A DNA stretch of 64,000 nt from Elmis aenea (taxonomy: Eukaryota; Arthropoda; Insecta; Coleoptera; Elmidae). Shown here piece by piece: positions 27,201-39,200 of the stretch. The stretch is from the NCBI GenBank assembly GCA_947652605.1, contig OX393577.1:69960108-70024107 (forward strand), given 5' to 3'. The translations under genes and the position numbers were made by a program. Every line of letters begins with the position of its first letter. Within the stretch, counting starts at the first letter, position 1. The notes under the pieces are model-generated. The model did not search any database. It was not told the DNA's origin and worked only from the letters and a program-made list of their open reading frames with translations.

Positions 27201-30200
27201 GTTGGGGCGTATATCCGCGAGAGAGCAGTCGGTGAAATAATGTGCTTAAAGACACCGCATTCTGGTAGTTTAGGGGACACACTTCACTTTCTGTTAGAGA
27301 ATATGTCGTACAGATATGATAAACTAATGTAATTTTAGTGGAAGTTAAATTGTAAATGTTTAATTAGGTGATGCTTTCATAAATATAAGTATAATGAAGT
27401 GTTTAATAGTTTAAAAGCTCAATTTTAGTTAAGAAATAGAACAAACTGTGAATTATGAAAAAAAAAATTATAAAAAAAATTAAAACTCATGATTACTATC
27501 AATAATAAACCTTAATAAAAGACTTTGGACTTTAAAAAATTATACTAAAAGACATTTAAAACATTTTGGAAATTATAAATGTATAGGTACCCTCAAAACT
27601 TTTTTTGTTAAAATATCAAAAATGTTTTCTAGGGCCTAATTATTTGTAGGAATATAGAAAAACATTTATTCACTGCATAACGACCATTAATTTGTTTATA
27701 TACTGACTAAAAATATTTTTTATATTTGACCACTTTTTTATACAAGAGTTATTAATCACAATTTCATCCTTAATTTTGTCCCTAGATTGTTTTTCCAACC
27801 TTTATCGGTCCTCTTTTCCATTACCGAATCCATTGACTACATTACAGTGTAGGACTAATGGCGTATCAGCATATATAATCGAATTAAGATGTAAAAACCA
27901 CAAATTAACCCAAAATAAAGCCAACCCTCACTCAAAGTACTAATCATAACATCAATACGCGGTACTTGAAACACTTTATAAACAACTCCCACAGAGCAAA
28001 CTAATAAGTCTCATTGCAAATTAGATTACAGGATTCAGAGCTTTGTGCTTCGCTAATACAGCAGCTGAAAGCTCGGCAAGCCAGCTAAGGTCGTCTCGGC
28101 TTGGCTTTAAAATCCTCGGTATTCGTGTGCAGTACCGCGATGGGCCACTGCTCACTACGGCCACTTAACTGCGGCTTCCTCTGCGCTGTAATTGTTCCGC
28201 AAATTATATTTGTGGATAGAACTATAAGCCCTCGCAGGCGCAAATATGGTTATTTTGATATATGCAGGCTTTGCGTTTCAGGTTGTACAGAGAAATTAAA
28301 CATTAAGGGATGCATTTGTAAAGCGGATGTGCTTTACATATTAGCTTTTAAAACGCGAATACTGATGTACGGGAACCTCAGTTGTAAAACGCAAATGTGA
28401 ATATTTAAAACATGCGAAAGCTCATGTGGAACCCCTTTAATTTTATTACAGGATTATTATACCAAACTTTAACAGTCAAAACTCAAATATGTCCACTCAG
28501 AACTGGCCCAATTTATTCCAATAAAAAACAAAAAATATGGGCAACTTTTTTTGCTTAGTGTATCAATCTCAAAGTGTTTTAAGTTTTTACAAATTACGCA
28601 GAAGTTTAACACCAAAATAAAAAAAATTAAGAACAAATACATCCATTCAAAAATGATATTATTTTGTTGTAGGAAACTTAGACATACTTTGCCTTAAATT
28701 GTACGTTAAAAGTTTTTGGAACAGGCATAGACTATTGATTAACAGTAAGTTAATTTTAATAACTTTTACAGAAAACATACCCCTAGGTTTAGTGAATTGT
28801 TAAAATAATTGCCTTAAATTTGCTGTGTCTAATAATTAACATTTAAATGAAAATCCTAGGGCTTAAATGAGTTATTATATAATACCTACACACAAATGTC
28901 TTTAATTCAGTAACGATTTGCTACTCATCTGAGTTCTTTTTAGTTTGAAATTTATCTGTATCGATTCTATTCTGTTAGGAATTAACCCGCCAAAAAGTTG
29001 TCTAAATGGCTAAAGACGACAAGGTGTCACATCAACATGAAATTTAAGATAAAATTGGCACCAAAATGTTGTCCAAGTTTACCAAGCAGATGAATACCGG
29101 TCAATTCTTAACTGTCTGTGGACTTAACTGAAGAGTTTAAATTTTTGTGAAAAAATTGCAAGGGTGAAATTTTTTACAGTTGTTAAAATCATTCAGAAAG
29201 TTTCCTAACGAAATAATGGTAGATATATGTTGCAGAACTCAAGTTTTTGCCTTGACTTGGAAGTTTTTCAAAATTTTTAAGAGCTATAGAATTGTTTTTG
29301 AGTTTCACTTCGATTTAAACTCATTTTCACCGATGCTAGAATCAGTTTTAACACTTTTGTGCAACTTATCGCTCGATATTCGTTCAATTTTATACCGATT
29401 TGATACTATTAAGGTATTATGTATTTCCCAACGTTTATTTACAATTTTTCTCGATATAAATTACGTTAAACGTAAAATCGTTGCAATCGTTTCGCACAGA
29501 TCCCATCATTTACAGTTGCAGGCGACTCTAAACTCAATGATCAAGTAGAGGACCCCCGACCGTTGCATTGATACACCACATAAACATTTTAATGAAGTAC
29601 ACCACTTCTCGCATAATACCTAAGTCTATTTTAATAGACATAACATAGAGTCCGGTATTGTGCAGCAATGACACAACCAGCTGCTCGGCTGAAAGGAGAG
29701 GAAGCTATTTAAAATATAATGGTGCAGAGTAGGATGTTCCATGAAATATACAGTAGCAAAATATTTGCCGTATTGAAGTGTCAACTATTGTTTGGGGACC
29801 ATTGTGTTGCTGTTAGATTTGTTAGACATACCCGGCTAGGAAGTTTGCTGGATTCTATTTACGGGGATTTTGAAACGTAATTTGAAAATAATTCCCGGAT
29901 TAGAAGTGTTGCTGCGATTGTTAATACTCGCGAGATGATCGAATCGACAATCGAATAAGCTTGTAAAACACGTGTTACCGTTTCGTTTAAGAAGCAACAA
30001 TGATGGTTGAGGTACCGTTTATCGGTACCAATAAATCAGCATGTTTGTTATCAAACAAATATTTCTACGACAGATGTTAATTACGTATATTACACTAGAT
30101 AAAATTAATATAATAACAAACTTTGCAACTTCTTTCTTCACAGAATGATTAACGGAATTATTGAAGCAGAAGTTAGACCTGGCAAATTTTTAAAAACATT

Positions 30201-33200
30201 GAGTAGCTATAACTAATATTTTTAATAGGTTTCTCAAAAAACTAATAATATTTATGCATTGTTGTTTAACATTTTTACAGCGAATTAGGATCATGGCAAA
30301 ATTTTTGATTTTTTGACGAAATAAAATCGAAGTATACACTTGGCAAAATTATAAAAAACTTTGGAGAGCTTATAAAAATATTTTAATCGGTTTCTGAACG
30401 AATTGGTGGTGGTTATACATGGCATACATGTTTTTTAACATTTCTGCTGACAGTTACGCTCATAGCAAACATTTTGGATTTTTGCCGGATTTAAATTGAA
30501 GGTTATTCACTTGGCAAGAGCCATAGAAAATATTTCTAATCGGTATCTGAACGAATTGGTAATGGGTGTACATTGCATACACGTTGTTTAACATTTCTAG
30601 AAACAGTTAGACCCATAGTAAAATTTTTAGATTTTTTGACGAAATAAAATCGAAGAGTACCTATACACTTAGGCAATTTTTAAAAAAACTTTGAAGACTT
30701 ATGGTAAAATTCTTGTAGAATATTGTGATGTTAAGTATTTATCATCATCGCTAGTGTATAAATATGCTTTGTATTTCTTTTACGACCGTTGTTCTTCGAA
30801 GGCGTTACTGCCAAACGCCAATTCGATTTATATCATGTGCAACTTTATGTGTTAATTCAATTTTAGTTACCGTACACCCAAGTCTCTGCTTTCTAATAAA
30901 ACAATACAATATAAACAACAAGAACAAGAGAAATTACGCAACACCACGGAGTGACATACGTACGAGGTATTTACTTTGAAAACGTACAACGTAGGTGTCG
31001 AACTATAGTACCTGTGGTTATATAGCTTACATTCTACACGCTTAATTATGATATAGAGAGCTTTGCCTAGCTCTAACTGCCTACTAAATTGCGCCAAGTT
31101 CTTTATGTGTGTGTGGACTCATAAGTTGTCATTGTGGTGTTTGGTTCATAAATAGGCCGGTTCGTATTGACCGATGTTAACTAATATGATACAAGCTGAA
31201 CTACTGGTGCAGTAATAACTTAGCAGTTATTTAGTTATGTACTAGATCTAATTATGTTCAAAGCTATCGATCAAACGGAATGACGATTGGTGAGGTATGT
31301 CTTTGTTTTCATACATAAAACATTGCACGCAGGAATCCGCGAAATGTGTTTAATTTTTGTTGTATAAGAGCCATTGTTACTGCTAAGGTTAGTTGCTTAT
31401 GGTAACTTCATAACCATGTACACAACCCTATTATTTATTAGGTTACAATTATTGCTTCTACGCATAGTGTTGTTAGCTTCAGGTTTTAGCTGTGTTAAAT
31501 ATAGTTTGTAGGCAAATAAGGCATACATTATTGCTTTTTGACTTTTATTTGGGTAATTTGTTTTGCCATATTATAATTAAAACTACAAATGCTATGTATT
31601 TGTTTGATATTCAACAAATTTTCGACAGAATCTATGAGGATATATAGAAGAAATCAGTGTTGCCAAAGCACCCCGTGTTTCTGTCATTGTATCTCTAGCA
31701 TTGCTTGTTTTTGTATTAAGGTACAAATATAGCTTTGTTTTTAAAAGTGCAGAAAGAGCGTGGAAAAATATATGTTAAACATTGCAGCACTTCAAGGGAG
31801 ATTTGCATACACGTTTTCTGCAAGTAATTGCTTGAAATGTTCATCAAATTACAATCATTACTTAAGCCTCCCATTAAAAATAACATCATAACTCGACTTT
31901 CACAGCTTACCCCGATTAAACGGCAGCTTTACAGAGACAATCTGCAATGCATCTGTCCTTTCTGATAACGTCGCGTACTCCATTCGCACGCGTTCTATAA
32001 AAAAATGCGTTATAAGTACGTACAATGATAATTAGCGCGTAAACTTGACTATTTAGTCACCTGTTGGGTTTCCGGCTTTCATTTTGACTTCCCCCCAGAC
32101 ATGATCGTTATCACATCAGGTAATACTTATCACGCAGACCGAATTACGTGCGTAACATGTTAAATTGTCGTTTATTCTTTACCTGGTACGATTTTCATAC
32201 GATAATGAAACGTTTTCGCCAGATGGATTCGCGGGCAGCGTCGACTATAATATTAAAGATGTTTAGTTCTTCGCAATCTTGTTTAGGATGGCCTGGTTTG
32301 TGCTATAGTCGTGATGAACCACAATGCGTTTCATTTTAGTCAATCAAACAATAAAAAATTAAGTAAATTAGCGCTAAATAATTTTCCAAAATGAAGATCC
32401 TTTCCTAATTGTGGAAAAAAATACGTGTTGAAACAGATTTAAGGTAGAAATGCATTTCTTAGAATGTCTTTACTTTTTACAGAAACTATAAAGTCCATTG
32501 CAAAACTTTTTAAGTATTGCCACAAAAATATGCAAGGCTTGGAATATTTTTAAAACTTTAGGCTGTTTTTGTACAAACGAAAGGTAGAAATGCATTGCTT
32601 GAGGTGTCCAACATTTTTTGAAACATAACCAGCATGTGTGTTTAAAAAATTGAGAGTGTTCCTCTGGGCATTCTAATTTATCTCAGTTTTGTGGTTGCTC
32701 TAGTTAAAAAAAAAAATAGATTTTAGTGGAAACAGTGCAAATACCATAAACATCCTGTGTATTTTGTAATATTTTGTTGCCAAACCACGTTTTTTAAAAA
32801 ATATTCAACGTTTTTGAACTTAAAATCAACCGTTTTTGATTAAAACGGTTTTACGTTCTCCAAAAATGTCACATTTCTGAGTCCCTTACAAGACAAACAT
32901 TTCCATGGCTTCGTTACTAGTAAAGATACAAAAAAATGTTTTAGACAAAACTTGTTTATGATCATAAGCTGCATAATCTAAAATTATTTTTACCCTTACC
33001 GAGTGTTTTGTTTTTATGTACCAGTATGGCAGTATGTAACTTTTTCCCTTTTCTCTTTTCAATTCTACTATCCTGTTACGGTTTTAAATCGTTATAGATC
33101 AACTACAACTAGAAAATAGGTTCCAGAATGGTTATTGTTAGGTTTCCATGTTACATCGTTTGTGTAATGTTTTTATTATTAAATGCGTTACTGTTAATGG

Positions 33201-36200
33201 TCAATATAAACAAATATAAATGTAAATTCGAGCGTAGGACTGCAAATACAATGGAATTACCGAGTTGTTTCACGATTATTGGAATGATGTGGCGTTCACT
33301 ATCTCGGTTATTGCTTTTTGCAAACGAGTCATTTCAAAATAATTATCTTATCGGTAACACTTGCATATTTAGCATAAATGAAAATAATAGTAGACATTAT
33401 TAGAATTTAACTAGACATATATTGTAAAGCACTACTGTTTATGTTTGCATATCACTTAGTGGGCCGTGTAATAAGCTTTACAACAACTGTTGCCCTCGAC
33501 AAGCCACTACAACTTCGCATACGGCTTATTAAATACCTGCGCAATTATGTTTGTCACAAATGTAGTACACAAGAGCCATACTTGACGAACATGTAAGTGT
33601 GTCCTATTTTCATGCCAATTTCATACATTAGACATTACAAGCTTAATTGTAAAGGACTCGAAGGATTGCAAATGTTTGAGTAGCTCAAGTGATCCATTTT
33701 AATCATAAATATGTACAGTTTTCATTAAAAATGTGCTCATTTTCTTTCTAAAAACCATTCCTGATTTAGGAAAATGTTTATCAGATCTAAGACTCCTGTA
33801 TTTTCTTCATTACTTATTTGAAATCAAGCGACGGAGCGACAAAAACTTCTATAGATTTTCTTTAGCAAGGAATAATTGTTATTAATAAGATAAAAGAGTT
33901 TTTAATGAAAATTGTTTATATCCCAAGTGGGTTATAATAAAAAACACTTATCGTTTTTATAGGAAACATCTACTAGAAATACTGTAGCAGTTTTAAGACT
34001 CTCGTTGTTTATCAGGAACAACTTTTTTGATTAATTGAAAGTAAATTCGAGACTCTCAACTCGTTGTGAGTAGCTTTCTTGAATATTCGATAGCATTTTG
34101 GTTTGCAATGTTCACCAACAGGCCCTTTAAAGTCGTTCACTTAAAAATATTAATGTGGTAATTTCTTGAGGAAAAATTGCTGTATTATAGAGCACGTGTC
34201 TGCAATTCGCAACATCACTCTAGCACGTGCCAGAATCAAAATAGTATTCTAGAGAATAAGCTCTAAACAACCCCACTTCTATAACGTTACTATAGTTTTG
34301 AGTCGCCAAAATTTTGTTTATTTGTTATTCCTCTGATATCGTCAGGTTACCACTTTTTACACAAACATTCATATTTTTTTATGATCATCTTTTCTTAACA
34401 CGGTGCTATTATGTTGTTAGTAATATTTAAGAGGATTATTTTGCGACGATTTCAAATCGAGAGTCAATGCAGCGAGGGTGGGTGGTGTGTATATAAATTC
34501 ACGAGCTTTAGAAATCGGTCACGTGTCTGGCATGACGGCACGTGTTGCGGCCCTGCACGTTGTTCAAAACTCATTAGGAAAAACTTTTGAATTATTAGCT
34601 ATAGATCTGAGAAATTTATTCACTTCTCGGCTAATGTATGTGTCGCCGTCGACAATTGGACATGGTTTAATACGAAATTAAAACTGAAATTGCCGTTTAA
34701 TTTTTGTGAAGACTTGGAAGAGCAACTATTTGGGTTGGTCAGAAAGTTTAGCCAAGGTTTTAGCCCGGCCTGGATAATCTACAGGAGGCCGGGTTAGGAC
34801 CTCCTAACTGGTCGTAATTTCGTTTACTTAAAATAAAATACGTATGGCGTCGAAATAAGTATTTAAATTATTTAAACTTGGATTAAACTTCCTGCAGTTC
34901 TTAATATTTGTGTAGCAGTAGTCCGGAAGCCGGCGCGCTGCGTATGGTTCCAGCGCTTTCGCGCAAACAACTGCATAAAGCTTCCTGCCCAACCCAGTGA
35001 TACCTCTGTTAATTTTTTTTTTTATCACGTAATTGTTTTTTGGAGTTCTCTGATTGTAATTTGACTTTTTCTTCTTCTAGGATTGTAAGAAATAAGGCCG
35101 CCGAAAAGGCCAAGCACGCACACCAGTCGATTGGTAGCAGCGGGCCTGGCTCGACGACCGGAGGACCAGTTTCAGTAATAGCACATGCACCCGCCACCCA
35201 ACTTTCAGAACCTAGAACAGGTGCTTACAGTATTAACGGAATATTAGGCCTTCAACACGATCCAAACGGAAACAGTATTAAAAGGAAACGAATAGACGAT
35301 CATGGTAAGCATACAGAAATTGGTAAACATTTTTGGAACTTCCACAATCTGCTGTATTTTGAGTGAGAAACAAAAAACAACAGAAAATGAAGTAGACAAT
35401 GGTTTCTTTATTATATTCGGACTTTTATAGGGATCTCTTAACTGGTAAGAGATGTAAAGTAATAGGGCAAATCCACGATCCAGAGAACTACCAATTAAAA
35501 CTGTTTTCCCCGTATGTATACCACAGCAGTCTAGGTTTGACCTAAACCTCCAATATGATATTCTTGCAGCTATTTACGGGTAAAAATGTTGAAGAAGAAG
35601 CTGCAAATATTTTTACACAAAACCGTTTATACGTTGTCAATACTTTTTGCTCGCAAATATCCACTCAACGTTTGAATAGCTTTTTCCCTATGCGATGTCC
35701 ATCACTTTTAACCATAAATAATGCCCCTAAATTGCTATATGGAATTGTCAAAATATAAAATTATAAATCTCACGGTCCGTGGTCCGGGGCTAAGTCAACC
35801 CATGGCTGTTCACGATCCGTGAAGTTTCATAATGGTGCATGTGTTCGCGACTTGTATTTCGTATTAGATTGGGTGCACAACTATGAAATAAATGCATGGG
35901 ACCCCTCGCCAAAGTTTGCATACACAATGAAGTAATATACTTCCTCCATAAAAGTCATGTGTGTCTAATATATTTTGCTTTTTAATGCGATTCGATTGGA
36001 CAAAAAAACTCCTTTTTTTTCACTTAAAAAATAAAACTTATTGTGTAGCAGGAATGGGCTTCTCAAAAAATTTGCTGAACAAACTGGAAGCTTGAAAATA
36101 ATTGCTTTATAAACCATCCTAAAATGTGCATTTCGAAAATACCATCGTGGTTTATTTTTGATTTATTATTTTACAAAATAACTTTTTGCATCTCGCCAAA

Positions 36201-39200
36201 ATTTTGAATCATACACAAGTTTCTATGTTCAATGTAATTCGCTTTAAACCTCAAGTCCTTGACAATATGGTGTGCGAAATTTTGTACGTTATCGTATTTC
36301 ACGGGTAAGCCCGTCACATAAGCATATGTCTGACCCCAACAATAACCAAAATTATACAAAATGGCTGCTCATGCAAATCGCCGAATGATGTTACGGCACT
36401 CCAGGGTTAGTACAGTGGACCAAACCAATGTACAAGTGATAACGCCCTACTAATATGAACGCATACATCATTAAACACAATTGGAGGAAATTTTCTTTGC
36501 GCGTGGAAATTTCTTGTCTTGATAAAACTTACGTTAGGTTTTATGAACATTTTAAGATAAAAGTATTTGTCGTAAATAACGTAAGGAAATAAGGAAGTCG
36601 TATTTGTTAACGTCTTAGAATTATGGAAACATTTTCCAAAATAACTTTACTTGATTTTTTTACATGAATTCGATTCATGTGGATTACTCGAGCGCCTTTT
36701 TTTCCTGTTGTTCTTTATCATGTTCAGGCTCACGTTTTCGACTGCGTGTAAAAGTGAAGTCAGAAAAAGGTGGCCATCAAATACAAGTTATGTGGAAATT
36801 GAAATTAGACAAAAAAAAACGAAAAGCTTCAATTCCTGTGCATTATAAAGCAAAAATATATGAAATTTGGGAGTGTTCATGACTTATATCGCAAACTCAT
36901 GCAGTTAGTATTTTGTTAAATCAAACAATCTGCTATTTTTTGCATTCCAAAATTTTTAAAATCTATTATTTACGACTTCTTTGGTGTTTTTCGGTTCTCT
37001 TAATTACGATATGTCCTCTTACTGACCAATTCTGACGAAGGACGAACATGTGCTTGCAACTAATTACGCTTGTGTACAAGAATTTTATCAATCAGGGGTT
37101 ATTTGGTTGACTGTGGGGCTTTCGCGGTCGCGTAGCAACGCTTGTGATGTCTTCATAACCCGCCACTATTGCTGATTGGTCAGGGATGTTGCGGAGGGTT
37201 GCACTGGTTCATTTCACGCCGACACAATTTGCGATAAATGCAGATTTGCTACATACTTGTAAAGTGCGAACTTGGAGAAGATGATTATTAAACAATTTTA
37301 GATTTCGATTCGTCTATTTTGGCCTAACATCCTGACTGAAGCCGTGTAAAAAACAATGCACGAGTCATTTGTTTGTTTAACCATCAACTGTTAACTCCGA
37401 AACAATTTTGTTCGGTTTTTTTGAACGAAAATATAAGATTTTATTTGTTCTTTTTCATGGCGTTTCCAATTTTCCGATTTTTCAAAATTTCCCAAAGTTC
37501 CAAAAACCAATTATTAGGTACTTTACTACAATAATATAGATAATATACAGCATTTCAACTGTTTCCATATTTTCTTAACGTATACTTTTTTTAAAATTAT
37601 TACTACACCACAGACATTAAAAAAAAGCATAAAATGACGTTAAACAGTGGCACAATTACCCATTGATTTCTTATAACGATTAACGGTTGTAATTATTCCA
37701 AGCAAAAATTAAAATTTCTTAATATAAATTAGGGTCAATGCCGGCATTAAAATCATTAACACCAAATCTGCGTTTTCTGTATTTCACAATAATTAAACTG
37801 TGCATAAAAATATTTGCAGTTTAGTTTAAACAATGAAAATTGTGTAATAGCTGACCATACGACTGTTATTTATTAGCATAAATATTGTTTGTGCATTTTG
37901 CTACCGGTGTAACACAACAATTTACTTTCAATTGTTGTTTTATTTTGTGTTGAACCCAATCCGAAACAATCGCAACCGAATTATTCCGCCAGCTACAACA
38001 AGCAGCATTGAAAGACACTCCAATTAACAAACTAAATTTAGCTGTGAACGGCGATGAAGTGATGTCAAAGGCGCCTTGAAGCACATTATCCGTGCAGCTC
38101 TAAATTCACGAACAAAACGCCGTCTATCTTTTTGCACACCCGGAACAGAATCAAAATAGAACGTGGCGTATTTACAGTTGCACCTACACACCGATTTTCT
38201 ACTCTGATAACTCGATATTTGAGTTTTAGTATGAAATGTGTTCACTTTTTTCATGGACCTATACAGTACGCGGTTTTTAGTTTACGGTTTTGCTTGCGTC
38301 ATTTGTACAGTTTATCGCAAAGAAACAACGAACTTGCCTTAGGCAGAAAAAATCATTCAAAGAAAATCAACTTTAGTTTCAAGATTTGCCTATCTTCGTT
38401 TGTAAGTATTTTTATTAGAAGAAATCTACACATTTATTTTCTTGTTAAAAAATCTGCTAATGAAGAGACAATACTAGCAATGATTTACATCGTGAAGCGG
38501 TTCCTATTTGAAAAAACGATATATGGCATAATAAAGTGTCTTTATACAAACATAAAGCTTTAATTTTTTACATGTCTAAATCTAGCTTAAAAAGTTACAA
38601 TTAAAAAGCATTTATTGCCAACTTACAAATAATGCAATTTCCATGATATTTCGCAAGAATATTTTAATTTAGAAACAATAAGAACAACCCTTAAGTTTTA
38701 AGACATCATTCGTGAAACAGTTTTTCATAACATAAGAATTACGTAGGTATGATTTTTGGGTTTTTATCATTAGCTAAAACTTTTCTTTACAGAAAGGAAA
38801 AACTTTGAATTTAAATTCAGTTTGTTGATGATAATAAACGAAACTCCCATATAATTCAACAATTTATTAATTTTTAAGGCGTCCCACTTTGTCTGTTATT
38901 GTTCATGGTAAATTTTAAATGTTAAGTCATACAAAATTTTAATATGGCTAAGGTTTTCTTGTAAATCCCAAACCCACCATTAGCATTTGCATATCCTTAG
39001 CTTAATCCTGTTGTAATTTCGGGATACATGCATACAAAAGGTACAAAAAAAGTTTAAACGTTCAAACCGCTCACCTTTGATGTCGCTTTTGACATTTAGA
39101 AGTTGCACTTTATACCCCTCGTATAATTTTCACCCTAATACATTACTTTATAGACACAAAGGCTGCATTGCCCAGTCAAGTACTACTCGAGTTCGCACCA

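Larger units (their letters stand above)
20913..35080 (+). other. sv: sv intron 3 (14.2 kb)
   Basis: It is the largest intron and interrupts the end of the paired domain at Arg140. It holds a CpG-dense block at 24600-24960, GC-richer blocks at about 23400-23560, 25725-25900 and 28010-28260, family A repeats (about 27590-27730 and 30160-30720), a family C element (23850-24060), a family B arm (33961-34040), four CACGTG sites (34193-34544) and a pair of perfect inverted repeats at 34764-34808. No nested protein gene could be supported. Confidence 0.75.

Noticed and set aside
27010..27282. Two overlapping minus-strand frames of 72 and 90 codons
   Set aside because: No recognisable domain; two frames open at once suggests composition rather than coding. 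Could be a conserved noncoding block.
38132..38563. 143-codon open frame in sv intron 4
   Set aside because: Longest intronic frame, but AT-driven composition, no family features, no promoter or splice context.
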